A stretch of DNA of 64,000 bases from Bacillus_BD sp963708895. Lineage in GTDB: Bacteria; Bacillota; Bacilli; Bacillales; Cytobacillaceae. Numbering within the stretch: position 1 is the stretch's first letter; the number at the start of each line of letters is the position of its first letter. The notes beneath the pieces were generated by a model. It had not been told where the DNA came from. It searched no databases and was given only the letters and a program-made list of their open reading frames with translations. A program made the position numbers and the translations under genes. Of this stretch, positions 7,793 to 17,826 are shown piece after piece. The stretch lies in the NCBI GenBank assembly GCA_963708895.1, contig CAVPUE010000001.1, positions 27,130 through 91,129 of the forward strand. Direction: 5' to 3'.

Positions 7793-8305
7793 TTAATCAG
7801 TGATCCCTAAAATGGATTTGATCTCTTTAATTTGTGCAATATGTCTCTGTTCATGTAAAGGAATCAGTTCAACCCATTGATCAAGAGGTAACTCACCAAA
7901 GGCAGGGTGGTTTACTGATTTTTCCTCCAAGATCGATTTGTCCTCTATCGTATGAAGCACGGACATCAGCCTTTTTCTTGAATCATTTAATAAATCGATC
8001 ATTTGTTGAACGGCAAATGGTTGTTCGTCAGGTTCAACAATTTTGGGCGCTTGAATCTTTTTTGTTCGATCTAAAATAAGCTCCACTTTTCTTCGTTCGA
8101 TGTTCGTACTAAGGGACTCTTTTACTCCCCAGCCAATCACTTTAGCTGTCGATTTTTCCACTAAAACGAGATGATGACAAACTTGCGCGATGCTCCACAT
8201 CTCTTTGCCAGGTTGACCATTAAATTCGTCATCCGTTAAAGAAGTAATCTCTTGTACCAAGTTTTTTCTCGTGACATCCAAATAATCATTTTCAGAATAG
8301 GTCAT
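7793..8305 (-). CDS. DinB-like four-helix-bundle protein
   Basis: A 170-residue cytoplasmic protein of the DinB/DfsB superfamily. Members are usually metal-binding thiol-dependent enzymes or stress proteins of unknown substrate. The likely metal-ligand histidines are visible: one in QVCHHLVLVE around residue 44, and the pair in LHEQRHIAQIKEI near residue 155. The PAFGELPLDQWVELIPLHEQRH segment is typical of the B. subtilis YuaE type. GGGAG precedes the ATG. It is a single gene, convergent with plsY. Nothing in the neighbourhood indicates its substrate. Confidence 0.75.
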   Translation of the reverse strand: MTYSENDYLDVTRKNLVQEITSLTDDEFNGQPGKEMWSIAQVCHHLVLVEKSTAKVIGWGVKESLSTNIERRKVELILDRTKKIQAPKIVEPDEQPFAVQQMIDLLNDSRKRLMSVLHTIEDKSILEEKSVNHPAFGELPLDQWVELIPLHEQRHIAQIKEIKSILGITD

Positions 8306-8418
8306 GATTTTCTCCCTTCACTTGAAAGTGAGTGATTCCTATTCCTTTTATATTCGGCTGTTTTAAAAATATGCTTTAAGCTTTTCCCCCGCTAAAGTGT
8401 AGCAGTACCCTTCATGTC

Positions 8419-8979
8419 TTAAGAAATTTTCACTAAAGTACTAAGGATACTCTCAGCAACAGTATGCCAAAGGCCTTCCTCCACTTGGTACCGCTCGCCT
8501 AGTTGTTTGTACAAGGCCATTTGCTTGTCTTTAAAGTCTGGATCATCCTGACTTGGGAGTTTACTTATTTCACTTGTCACTAAATCTTGTAGCTTTGGAG
8601 CTCTTGGACCCCATACCGCTTTTTCTTCACCGTTCCCATCGATAAAAACAAAAATCGGAATCGACCTTGACGTTCCATTTGTTAAATATTGATCGATTAA
8701 TTCAAGATTTTGATCTCGCAACACAAAGCGAACATCTATATTGGCTTCCTCGGCAATACGCAACAACACAGGATTATTTAACATCGCATCGCCACACCAA
8801 TCCTCAGAAATGACAATCACCTTTAATCCTAAATCCTTTATCTTTTGAGCTTGCTGTTTTTCCTCAGCATTTAACGTAAACTGACTATAAATCGTATTCA
8901 TTTTCTCTTGATTGACGTTCATCCCAGCAATATATTCTTCTGTCGTTAGTCCTTTTTCAAACCATTGTTTTAATTCCAC
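8419..8979 (-). CDS. Thioredoxin-fold protein with a single-cysteine WCGD site
   Basis: About 186 residues. The core around residue 75 reads VIVISEDWCGDAMLNNPVLLRIAEEA, a thioredoxin-like strand-helix with W-C-G-D in place of W-C-x-x-C; the second cysteine is absent and no other cysteine is apparent. SIPIFVFID follows, carrying the cis-proline equivalent. This pattern defines the thioredoxin family proteins common in Bacillus whose chemistry is not established. The start is taken as GTG at 8979, because AAAGGAG is 11 bases upstream and relatives begin at this point (ELKQWFEKG). The open frame reaches up to a TTG at 9048 with no ribosome site. Single gene, divergent from putP. Confidence 0.72.
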   Translation of the reverse strand: MELKQWFEKGLTTEEYIAGMNVNQEKMNTIYSQFTLNAEEKQQAQKIKDLGLKVIVISEDWCGDAMLNNPVLLRIAEEANIDVRFVLRDQNLELIDQYLTNGTSRSIPIFVFIDGNGEEKAVWGPRAPKLQDLVTSEISKLPSQDDPDFKDKQMALYKQLGERYQVEEGLWHTVAESILSTLVKIS

Positions 8980-9177
8980 TCTACTCACATCTCCTTTAAG
9001 AAATTTTACAGTTACTCCTATTTTGCTGTTCTTCACTTCATTTATCAAGTTTTAAACCTAGTCCAAGTTTCCTTATCCTTTATTAAAATAGAATTTATTG
9101 ATTGTATTTATTATTGCAATATATTTATTTTAATAAGATATTGTTAATAATGCCGAAAGAATATAGAATTAAAGTTA

Positions 9178-9206
9178 TTGTTTATAAAAATTTGACACTT
9201 TATAAT
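9178..9206 (+). promoter_or_regulatory. Probable SigA promoter of putP
   Basis: TTGTTT at 9178-9183 and a perfect TATAAT at 9201-9206 are separated by 17 bases. The TTGACA at 9192 inside the spacer looks attractive but has no -10 at a usable distance. Confidence 0.5.
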
Positions 9207-9239
9207 ATTATACAAAGATAGAATGAAGGGAGAATCTTG

Positions 9240-10733
9240 ATGTCAGATGAAATCTATCAATTAATTTCAATCTTTATTTATTTAGCCATCATGTTGTATA
9301 TCGGTTGGTATTCATACAAGAGGACAAGCAACTTAACAGATTATATGCTTGGAGGTCGTTCATTAGGGCCTGCTGTTACCGCACTTAGTGCAGGGGCTGC
9401 TGATATGAGTGGTTGGTTACTGATGGGCTTACCAGGCGGTATATACGTTACAGGACTTGCTGATGCATGGATTGCTATAGGGTTAACGCTAGGAGCCTAT
9501 GCAAACTGGTTCTTCATTGCTCCAAGACTGCGTTCCTATTCACAAGTTGCCAATGATTCCATCACGATTCCTGGTTATTTAGAAAATCGCTTTAAAGATT
9601 CCTCAAAATTACTTAGAATCGTTTCAGGCCTTGTTATTTTAATCTTTTTTACTTTTTATATTTCATCTGGAATGGTTTCCGGAGGCGTATTCTTTGAATC
9701 GTCTTTCGGTATTGATTACAAAGTCGGATTATTCATTGTAGGCGGTGTTACCATTGCCTATACTCTATTTGGTGGTTTCCTAGCTGTTAGCTATACCGAC
9801 TTTCTACAAGGCCTTATGATGTTAATCGCTCTTTTACTCGTACCGATTATTGGGATTTTCTTTACTGGTGGACCAGCGGAAACGTTTAATACGATACGAG
9901 CTGTTGATCCAACACTGCTTGACTTCTTTAAAGGCACTACCTTTGTAGGTATTGTATCCGCCCTTGCCTGGGGCCTTGGCTACTTCGGACAACCTCATAT
10001 TATTGTTCGATTTATGGCGATTAATTCAATCAAAGAAACAAAAAGTGCTCGACGGATTGGGATGGGCTGGATGATTTTCTCCTTACTGGGTACGATTTTT
10101 ACAGCATTAATTGGGATTGCCTTTTTTGAACAAAACCCACAATATGTACTCGAAAATCCCGAAACGGTCTTTTTAACACTTGGACAAATTCTTTTCCACC
10201 CATTGATAGCGGGTTTCTTGTTAGCGGCCATTCTCGCGGCCATCATGAGTACGATTTCTTCACAATTAATTGTGACTTCAAGTGCTCTGATAGAAGACTT
10301 ATATAAAGTCCTGTTACGAAAAAATGGAAGTGATCGAGAATATGTCTTTTTAGGCAGAATGGCTGTTTTACTAGTATCCATCATCGCCATGGTACTTGCC
10401 TTAGAGCCAGATAGTACCATTTTAGATCTTGTTGCCTATGCTTGGGCAGGATTTGGCGGTGCTTTCGGTCCTGTCATTTTGTTAAGTTTATTCTGGAGAA
10501 AAATGACAACCTGGGGTGCACTAGCTGGAATGATTACAGGAGCTGTCACTGTTATTTTATGGGCAAACTTAACGAAAGCAGGTGTGATTCCCTTTCAGTT
10601 ATATGAAATTGTACCCGGCTTCCTGATTAACCTATTCTTTATCGTCGTGGTCAGTCTCATTACTTATAAACCAAACGAAACGATTGAAAAGGAATTTGAC
10701 GAAACAGTTCGATTACTGAAAAGCGAACAATAA
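9240..10733 (+). CDS. putP: PutP/OpuE-type sodium:proline symporter
   Basis: Sodium:solute symporter (SSS family) of 497 residues with about 13 hydrophobic helices, importing proline with Na+ for nutrition or osmoprotection. Features include YMLGGRSLGPAVTALSAGAADMSGWLLMGLPG near the N-terminus (Na+ and substrate region), SYTDFLQGLMM near residue 185 and AIMSTISSQLIVTSSALIEDLYK near residue 335, all diagnostic for PutP. The ATG at 9240 has GGGAG seven bases before it; the TTG immediately in front is not needed. In B. subtilis the osmotically induced opuE lies at this same place beside gatCAB, which suggests the OpuE role. I do not see a clear SigB promoter, so osmotic control remains inference. 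Confidence 0.92.
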   Translation: MSDEIYQLISIFIYLAIMLYIGWYSYKRTSNLTDYMLGGRSLGPAVTALSAGAADMSGWLLMGLPGGIYVTGLADAWIAIGLTLGAYANWFFIAPRLRSYSQVANDSITIPGYLENRFKDSSKLLRIVSGLVILIFFTFYISSGMVSGGVFFESSFGIDYKVGLFIVGGVTIAYTLFGGFLAVSYTDFLQGLMMLIALLLVPIIGIFFTGGPAETFNTIRAVDPTLLDFFKGTTFVGIVSALAWGLGYFGQPHIIVRFMAINSIKETKSARRIGMGWMIFSLLGTIFTALIGIAFFEQNPQYVLENPETVFLTLGQILFHPLIAGFLLAAILAAIMSTISSQLIVTSSALIEDLYKVLLRKNGSDREYVFLGRMAVLLVSIIAMVLALEPDSTILDLVAYAWAGFGGAFGPVILLSLFWRKMTTWGALAGMITGAVTVILWANLTKAGVIPFQLYEIVPGFLINLFFIVVVSLITYKPNETIEKEFDETVRLLKSEQ

Positions 10734-10740
10734 GCATGAC

Positions 10741-10773
10741 AAGGGCGCTGATGAATAATTCATCAGCGCCCTT
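10741..10773. terminator. Bidirectional hairpin terminator between putP and gatB
   Basis: A perfect 15-bp stem (AAGGGCGCTGATGAA with TTCATCAGCGCCCTT) with a 3-base loop, seven bases after the putP stop and just past the gatB stop on the other strand. Confidence 0.92.
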
Positions 10774-10778
10774 TCTTA

Positions 10779-12207
10779 TTATAGTTTATTTAACTCTTCT
10801 ACGATCAGTTTATTCACCATTTGCGGATTTGCTTGTCCTTTTGAAGCCTTCATGACTTGACCAACTAAAGAACCAACTGCTTTTTGTTTTCCATTTTTGA
10901 AATCCTCAACAGACTTCGGATTGTTTTGAATCGCTTCTGTTACCCATTTTAAAAGAGCACCTTCATCAGAAACTTGAACAAGACCTTTTTCTTTTACGAT
11001 CTTCTCAGCGTCTCCGCCATTTTCAATTAACTCTTTAAAAACAGTTTTAGCAATTTTAGAAGAAATCGTGCCATTTGCAATTAATTTAATCATGCCTGCA
11101 AGACCTTCTGGAGTTAAGGCTACTTCGATCTAATTCCTTTTGTTCCGCATTCAGATAAGCAGATACATCCCCCATTAACCAGTTAGATGCAAGTTTTGCA
11201 TCTGCACCTTGGGCAACCGTTGCTTCAAAGAAATCAGCCATTTCTTTTGTAACGGTTAGTACTTCAGCATCATACGCAGGTAATCCAAGTTCTTCTACAT
11301 AACGTTTTTTCCTTGCATCAGGAAGTTCTGGAATTTCTGCACGAACACGCTCTTTCCATTCGTCATCAATATAAATATCCAATAAATCAGGCTCTGGGAA
11401 ATAACGATAATCATCAGAACCTTCTTTTACACGCATTAGAAGCGTTGTATTGCTTGCTTCATCAAAACGACGTGTTTCTTGTTCAATCACACCACCAGAA
11501 CGAAGAACTTGCGCTTGTCTTTTTTCTTCATATTCAAGACCTTTGCGCACAAAGTTAAAGGAGTTTAAGTTCTTTAACTCTGTTTTTGTTCCGAATTCCT
11601 CTTGTCCTACAGGTCTTAGAGAAATATTGGCATCACAACGAAGTGAACCTTCTTCCATTTTACAATCAGACACACCTGTATATTGAATAATCGACTTTAC
11701 TTTTTCCAAATAGGCATAGGCTTCATTTGGCGTACGAATATCCGGCTCAGATACAATCTCAATAAGTGGTGTACCTTGGCGGTTATAATCACATAAAGAA
11801 TAGCTTCCCTCGTGATTTAATTTACCAGCATCCTCTTCTAAATGAATACGAGTAATTCCAATTTTCTTTTTATAGCCATCTACTTCAATTTCAACCCAAC
11901 CATGTTCACCGATTGGTTTATCAAATTGAGAAATTTGATAAGCTTTTGGATTATCTGGGTAAAAGTAGTTTTTTCGGTCAAATTTTGTTTCTGTTGCCAC
12001 TTCGCAATTCAATGCCATACATGCCTTCATGCCAAAATCGACTACTTTTTTATTTAAAACCGGTAATACACCAGGATAACCAAGCTCAATCACAGATGTA
12101 TTTGTATTTGGTTCAGCTCCAAATTTATTGGGACTTGCTGAAAAGATTTTTGATTCAGTTTTCAATTCAACATGGACTTCAAGTCCAATGACTGTTTCAA
12201 ATTCCAT
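10779..12207 (-). CDS. gatB: GatB, Asp/Glu-tRNA amidotransferase subunit B (frameshifted in this assembly)
   Basis: Subunit that binds and phosphorylates misacylated Glu-tRNA(Gln) or Asp-tRNA(Asn) in the GatCAB complex, using ammonia delivered from GatA. The N-terminal part has METVIGLEVHVEL-like opening, the YFYPDNPKAYQISQFDKPI segment and DYNRQGTPLIEIVSEPD, all typical of GatB. The frame breaks at about 11127: after AEQKELD the next frame continues EVALTPEGLAGMIK to the tail domain that reads the tRNA. Removing one base (a C in the coding strand between GAT and GAAGTAGCC) restores one 475-residue protein, the family's normal length. GatB is essential where GlnRS is lacking, so I treat this as a consensus error. 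Third gene of gatCAB. Confidence 0.93.
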
Positions 12208-12219
12208 TGTTCTCCCCCC

Positions 12220-13676
12220 TTACAGTGCAGGTTTTTGCTTATGATAATCTGTTGCTTGTTCATATGCATGTGCCACGCGATAAACCGTGCTTTCATCAAA
12301 ATGCTTGCCAATAATTTGTAACCCTAGTGGAAGACCATTCGCAAATCCACATGGAACTGAAATTCCTGGTACACCGGCAAGGTTTACTGGAATCGTTAAA
12401 ATATCATTCGCATACATCGTTAATGGATCTGAGATATTTTCACCAATTTTAAAAGCAGGTGTTGGTGTTGTTGGTCCAACAATAACATCATATTTTTCAA
12501 ATACATCTTCAAAATCTTTTTTAATCAATGTACGTGCTTTTTGTGCTTTTTTATAATAAGCATCATAATAACCAGAACTTAATGCAAACGTACCAAGCAT
12601 AATTCGACGTTTCACTTCATCTCCAAAACCTTCTGCTCTAGAGTTTTTATACAAATCGATTAAGTTTCAGAATTTGGTGAACGATATCCATAACGAACAC
12701 CATCAAAACGTGCTAAGTTAGCAGATGCTTCAGAAGATGAAAGTAAATAATAGGTAGCTAATGCATATTTAGAATGTGGTAATGATACCTCTTCCCACTC
12801 TGCTCCTAATTTTTCTAATACTTTTAAGGCTTCTAATACTGAATTGCGTGCTTCTTCACCAACACCTTCACCAAGGTATTCTTTTGGAACCGCAATTTTC
12901 AACCCTTTAATATCACCTGTTAAAGCTTCAACGTAATTTGGAACTTCGACATTAGCTGAAGTTGAATCCATTGGATCCAAACCAGAAATCGCTTGTAACA
13001 AATACGCATTATCTTCAACTGTTCTTGTAATTGGACCAATTTGGTCTAATGATGAAGCAAAGGCAACAAGACCAGAACGGGAAACTCGTCCATATGTTGG
13101 TTTTATTCCAACGACTCCACAAAATGCTGCAGGTTGTCGAATCGAACCACCTGTATCAGATCCTAATGAGAAAAGAACTTCTCCTGCTGCAACAGAAGCC
13201 GCAGAACCACCAGAAGAACCACCTGGTACGGTTTCTAAATTCCATGGATTTTTCGTTTTCTTATAGTAAGAGTTTTCCGTTGAAGAACCCATTGCGAACT
13301 CATCCATGTTTAATTTACCAATCGTAATCGTCTCTGCTTTATGTAATTGATCCACAACGGTTGCATTATAAATAGGATCAAAGTTTTCAAGTATTTTACT
13401 TGCACAAGTTGTCCGTAAATCTTTTGTGACAATATTATCTTTCACGCCAATTGGCATTCCGAAAAGTAAGCCTTTCGATTCGTCTGTGCCAAGCTTTTCG
13501 TCTAATTTCTTAGCCGCATTACGAGCATTTTCTTCATCCAATGTTAAAAATGCCTGTACCTTGTCATCTACCTCTTGAATTCGTTTATACGATTCATCCA
13601 CAAGATCAGACACTGTGATTTCTTTATTTTGTAACAGAACATGTAGTTCTGATACTTTTCGATCAAACAAACTCAC
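12220..13676 (-). CDS. gatA: GatA, Asp/Glu-tRNA amidotransferase subunit A (frameshifted in this assembly)
   Basis: Glutaminase subunit of the GatCAB complex, of the amidase-signature family. It supplies ammonia for conversion of Glu-tRNA(Gln) to Gln-tRNA(Gln). The catalytic Lys lies in GMPIGVKDNI (about residue 80), and the cis-Ser and nucleophile Ser in PGGSSGGSAASVAAG and SLGSDTGGSIRQPA (about 150-180). The frame stops at 12660 after SPNSET. Adding one A to a run of three (GAAAC to GAAAAC) restores ENLIDLYKNSRAEGFG and a 485-residue protein, the family length. The start is GTG at 13676 with AAAGGAGG seven bases before it. gatC ends 14 bases upstream and gatB starts 12 bases downstream. Confidence 0.94.
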
Positions 13677-13690
13677 CTGAAGACCTCCTT

Positions 13691-13981
13691 TTACTCAATA
13701 ATAGCCGGTACTTTGATTTGCCCATTTTCATGATCTGGTGCGTTTTTCAAGACTTCTTCTACTGGTAATCCTGGTTTTGAAACATCCTCACGGAAAATAT
13801 TTTTCATATCTAATACATGTGAAGTTGGCTCTACATTCTCTGTATCAAGTTCATTCAGCTCTTCAGCAAAGGAAATAATCGCATCCAAATCATTGGTTAA
13901 TTTCTCTGCTTCTTCCTCGGTAATCGCAAGTCTAGCCAAATTAGCGACATGCTTTACTTCATCCATTGTAATTCTCGTCAC
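13691..13981 (-). CDS. gatC: GatC, Asp/Glu-tRNA amidotransferase subunit C
   Basis: Small scaffold subunit (96 residues) that wraps between GatA and GatB and stabilises the amidotransferase. It begins MTRITMDEVKHVANLARLAITEEE and ends in a segment reading NAPDHENGQIKVPAIIE, the expected GatC pattern. The start codon is GTG at 13981, with GGAGG nine bases upstream; the internal ATG five codons later lacks a good site. It is the first gene of the gatCAB operon, with a probable SigA promoter at 14011-14039. Confidence 0.95.
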   Translation of the reverse strand: MTRITMDEVKHVANLARLAITEEEAEKLTNDLDAIISFAEELNELDTENVEPTSHVLDMKNIFREDVSKPGLPVEEVLKNAPDHENGQIKVPAIIE

Positions 13982-14010
13982 CTTGGGTCACCTCCATTTA
14001 GTTCGACAAA

Positions 14011-14039
14011 TTTATACACAATAATATTGATAATATCAA
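14011..14039 (-). promoter_or_regulatory. Probable SigA promoter of gatCAB
   Basis: On the minus strand TTGATA (14039-14034) and TATAAA (14016-14011) are spaced 17 bases, 30 bases before the gatC start. A second candidate, TTGTTT with TATTAT at 17 bases, lies just upstream. Confidence 0.5.
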
Positions 14040-14119
14040 ACTTTAAAGGCCTAAACAAGATTTTATAGGCATTGATTCACAATCAATACCCATGTTATAA
14101 ATTTACCTTATTATATACG

Positions 14120-14557
14120 TTATTTTTTTAAAAAAGAAAATAAGCCTTTTTTCTTTTTGGATTGCTGCTGGGGTTCTATCCGAAAGCTTGATTTGGAAAT
14201 ATAAATATCTTCTTTATTTACTGCATCTTCATGTGCCAGTACCAGTCCAATATCGGTTTGATGATCTTTATTATTGATAATAGTGAACTTAATCCCGTTA
14301 GGATCAGCCAACTTTACATACTTAGATAAAAAGCGATAATCGATTTGTCCATTTAATAGTAAATGAAGGTTAGGATGATTTTTCAATGCTAGTTCGACTT
14401 CTTTATAAATCTCTTCTTCCATCACTTGCGCTTTCGTTAAAGCTATTTCAATTCTCTCACGAAGTGTCCCTAGATATTTCCTACGTTCATCAGGGTTCGT
14501 TTCTTTTGGCCCATACATCCCTTGCTTCAGATAATCCTCCACATTCGATTCAGTCAA
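14120..14557 (-). CDS. YueI family protein (DUF1694)
   Basis: A 145-residue cytoplasmic protein of unknown function, recognised from the YueI pattern: YLKQGMYGPKETNPDERRKYLGTLRERIEIALTKAQV near the N-terminus, then HLLLNGQIDYRFLSKYVKLA, and a lysine-rich tail KKKKGLFSFLKK. The probable start is TTG at 14557, with AAGGAGG eight bases before it; the GTG nine bases upstream is too near the ribosome site. It stands alone between aceA and gatCAB. No catalytic motif is evident and the context gives no clue to the role. Confidence 0.75.
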   Translation of the reverse strand: MTESNVEDYLKQGMYGPKETNPDERRKYLGTLRERIEIALTKAQVMEEEIYKEVELALKNHPNLHLLLNGQIDYRFLSKYVKLADPNGIKFTIINNKDHQTDIGLVLAHEDAVNKEDIYISKSSFRIEPQQQSKKKKGLFSFLKK

Positions 14558-14650
14558 AACGACCACCTCCTTATTTCTTATTATTATATATGTACCTACT
14601 ATTTAACAAGTGATGAATCTAAAGATTATTCATTTTAGAAACGAAAATAA

Positions 14651-14676
14651 AGCCCCCTTCTCTAAGAAAAGGGAGC
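14651..14676 (-). terminator. Possible hairpin terminator of aceA
   Basis: On the minus strand GCTCCCTT pairs with AAGGGGGC (one mismatch) followed by TTTATTTT, a few bases after the aceA stop. Confidence 0.45.
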
Positions 14677-14687
14677 ACTTGGCCTTA

Positions 14688-15965
14688 TTACTTATTAAAT
14701 TGTTCTGCTTCTGTCGATCCTTTTAACGCAGTTGTAGAAGAAGTTCCACCTGATACAACCATGGATACTTGGTCAAAGTAACCTGTTCCTACTTCACGTT
14801 GATGTCTTGTAGCCGTATAGCCATGTTCTTCACTATCAAATTCTGCTTGCTGTAATTGGGAATAAGCTGCCATTCCATAGTCTTTATAGCCACGTGCTAG
14901 TTCAAACATACCGTGATTCAACGAGTGGAAACCAGCAAGTGTCACGAATTGGAATTTATAACCCATCTTCGCAATCTCTTCTTGGAATGTAGCAATCGTT
15001 TTTTCATCAAGCTTCTTCTTCCAGTTAAAGGATGGCGAGCAATTATAAGCTAATAATTTACCTGGGAATTTTTCATGAATCGCATCTGCAAAACGTCTAG
15101 CGTCTTCAAGGTTTGGCTCAGATGTTTCACACCAAATTAAATCTGCATACGGTGCATAAGCAAGCCCACGAGCAATAGCCTGATCGATACCCGCTTTTGT
15201 GCGGAAGAATCCTTCTGTTGTCCGCTCACCCGTAATAAACGGAGCATCTTGCGGATCAATATTACTTGTAATTAAATCTGCAGCATCAGCATCGGTACGT
15301 GCAATTAGAAGTGTCGGTACACCCATTACATCGGCAGCGAGACGAGCAGAAATTAAGTTTTTAACGGCAGTTTGTGTTGGTAAAAGAACCTTTCCGCCAA
15401 GATGACCACATTTTTTTTCAGAAGAGAGCTGATCTTCAAAGTGTACACCAGCAGCTCCTGCTTCAATCATACCTTTCATTAATTCAAAGCAATTTAATTG
15501 TCCACCAAATCCTGCTTCTGCATCTGCAACAATCGGTTGGAACCAATCGATCGAATCATCGCCTTCAAGATGATGAATTTGATCGGCACGCTGTAATGCT
15601 TGATTAATCCGCTTTACCACAGACGGAACACTGTTTGCTGGATACAAGCTTTGGTCCGGATACATTTGCCCTGCAAGGTTGGCATCTGCCGCGACTTGCC
15701 AACCACTTAAATAAATTGCTTTAAGACCTGCTTTTACTTGTTGAACCGCTTGATTCCCTGTTAACGCTCCAAGTGCACGCACAAAGTCCTCTTCATGAAG
15801 ATACTTCCAAAGCTTTTCTGCTCCTCTTTTAGCAAGCGTATGTTCAATATCAATCGAACCCCTTAGCTTGATTACATCCTCTGCACTATAGGGCCTTGTA
15901 ATTCCTGTCCAGCGTTCGTCACGATCCCAACTATTTGTTAATTCTTGAATTCTACTATTTGACAT
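14688..15965 (-). CDS. aceA: AceA, isocitrate lyase
   Basis: Splits isocitrate into glyoxylate and succinate, the first step of the glyoxylate bypass that permits growth on acetate or fatty acids. The 425-residue product has the signature SEKKCGHLGGKVLLPT (catalytic cysteine, around residue 190), WFQPIVADAEAGFGG before it, LIARTDADAADLI, and the LAYNCSPSFNW segment. The start is the ATG at 15965, since GAGGGG is nine bases before it; the ATG at 15974 lies on the ribosome site. It follows aceB on the same strand, so the two bypass enzymes form an operon. B. subtilis 168 lacks this pathway, which separates this organism from it. Confidence 0.95.
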   Translation of the reverse strand: MSNSRIQELTNSWDRDERWTGITRPYSAEDVIKLRGSIDIEHTLAKRGAEKLWKYLHEEDFVRALGALTGNQAVQQVKAGLKAIYLSGWQVAADANLAGQMYPDQSLYPANSVPSVVKRINQALQRADQIHHLEGDDSIDWFQPIVADAEAGFGGQLNCFELMKGMIEAGAAGVHFEDQLSSEKKCGHLGGKVLLPTQTAVKNLISARLAADVMGVPTLLIARTDADAADLITSNIDPQDAPFITGERTTEGFFRTKAGIDQAIARGLAYAPYADLIWCETSEPNLEDARRFADAIHEKFPGKLLAYNCSPSFNWKKKLDEKTIATFQEEIAKMGYKFQFVTLAGFHSLNHGMFELARGYKDYGMAAYSQLQQAEFDSEEHGYTATRHQREVGTGYFDQVSMVVSGGTSSTTALKGSTEAEQFNK

Positions 15966-16086
15966 ATAACTCATCCCCTCTTTTTTGGTTTGATGTCAAT
16001 CTGGCTATTAAAGGACGCCATTACGTATATTTTCATTTTAGTAGTTTCATATTTAAAATGACCCATTCCGAACATCAAACAAGTAC

Positions 16087-17683
16087 TTACAAGTTTTCCA
16101 TAACCAGGCAAAGTTAAGAATTCAACAAATTCTTCTTGTTGGATTAATTCGTCAAAAAGCTTTGACGCTTCCTCATAACGTCCCTTTTTAAAGTGTTCTG
16201 CTCCCACTTCCCGTTGGATTGTTTCAAGTTCTTCTTTTTTAATTTGTTCATACATCTTCATTGTTACTTTTCGACCATCATCTAATACCCCTTGAGGATG
16301 ACGAATCCACTGCCAAAGCTGTGCACGGCTAATTTCTGCTGTTGCTGCATCTTCCATTAAATTGTGTAACGGAACTGCCCCTCTTCCACATAGCCATGAA
16401 GCAATATATTGAATGCCCACATTGATATTCATCCGTACTCCAGCTTCTGTAATCGTTCCCTCTGGTACTTTCAACAAATCCTCAGCAGTTACTTGCAGTG
16501 ATTGTTGTTTCCCTGAATGAATTTGATTACTCCGGGCATTTCACGGTTAAATACCTCTAATGCGACAGGTACTAAACCCGGATGCGCTACCCATGTACCA
16601 TCATGCCCGTCACGAGCCTCACGTTCTTTATCAGCACGCACTTTCGCAAAAGCTTCTTCATTTGCCCTTTCATCCCCGCGAACAGGAATTTGTGCAGCCA
16701 TTCCACCAATGGCAGGTGCTTTTCGCTTATGACAAGTTTGAATCGTCAATAATGAATAAGACCTCATAAATGGAGACTGTCATCGTGACCTGTGAGCGAT
16801 CTGGTAATATCACATTCTCTTGATTACGCAATTTCTTAATATAGCTAAAAATATAATCCCATCTTCCACAGTTTAACCCTGCAGAATGTTCCTTTAATTC
16901 ATAGAGGATTTCGTCCATTTCGAATGCAGCCATAATCGTTTCGATTAATACCGTCGCTTTAATCGTCCCTCTTGGAATTCCCACATAATCTTGTGCAAAG
17001 ACAAAGACCTCATTCCACATGCGTGCTTCAAGATGACTTTCAAGCTTTGGCAGGTAAAAGTAAGGCCCTGAACCTCGTTTAATTAATTCATGTGCATTAT
17101 GGAAAAAGTATAATCCAAAGTCTACAAAACTTCCTGAAACAGGATTTCCATCTAGTATTATATTTTTCTCTTTTAAATGCAATCCTCGTGGGCGCACAAG
17201 TAAAACAGCTGTTTCATCCTTTAATTTATATTCTTTTCCATCTGGATTTTGAAAGGTGATCGTCCGATTCACTGCATCCTTTAAATTCATTTGTCCTTCA
17301 ATGAGATTATTCCATTTAGGAGCTGTCGCATCTTCAAAGTCTGCCATAAACATTTTTGCACCTGAATTTAAAGCATTGATCACCATTTTTCGATCAGTAG
17401 GTCCTGTTATTTCTACACGCCGGTCTTGTAAATCCTTTGGTAGCGGCCATATCGTCCAACTATCATCATTGCGAATTTTTGCTGTCTTTTGTAAAAACGA
17501 TGGTAGAACCCCTTGGTCGATTTCCTTTTGTCTGTAATGTCTTTGCTTTAATAATTCTTTCCTTGTGTTTCCAAATTTCATTTCTAATTGCTCAATAAAA
17601 TGTAACGCTTGAGGGGTTAAAATGGTCTCAAAACCTTGGCTCATTTCACCAACAACTTGAATATTAGTTGAGCGTATAGTCAA
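16087..17683 (-). CDS. aceB: AceB, malate synthase A (frameshifted in this assembly)
   Basis: Condenses glyoxylate with acetyl-CoA to malate, the second step of the glyoxylate bypass. The pieces match malate synthase A in order: MFMADFEDATAPKW and LLVRPRGLHLKEKN in the N-terminal half, then FMRSYSLLTIQTCHKRKAPAIGGMAAQ-like segment and VAHPGLVPVAL, and PSEGTITEAGVRMNINVGIQYIASWL-type C-terminal segment. There are two certain breaks: an extra base near 16775 (TCCATTTATG) and a missing A near 16526. A third, an extra G near 16097, is probable; removing it ends the protein at LPGYENL with 531 residues, the family length. Without this correction the frame runs on to 15971 and touches aceA. Start TTG at 17683, AAAGGAGG nine bases upstream. 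Confidence 0.88.
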
Positions 17684-17826
17684 ATGTTGAACCTCCTTTG
17701 TTATAATACATATTTTTAATTTCTAATTGTATTATATAACACTATCATAAAAATAGTAACCCTACTTTTGTACTATTCAGAAAATTCTTTTGACATTATT
17801 CATATTTATATTTTAAGGTTGTACAT

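Noticed and set aside
9192..9210. TTGACA at 9192 as the -35 of putP
   Set aside because: No -10 hexamer at 15-19 bases; TTGTTT-N17-TATAAT, partly overlapping, fits better.
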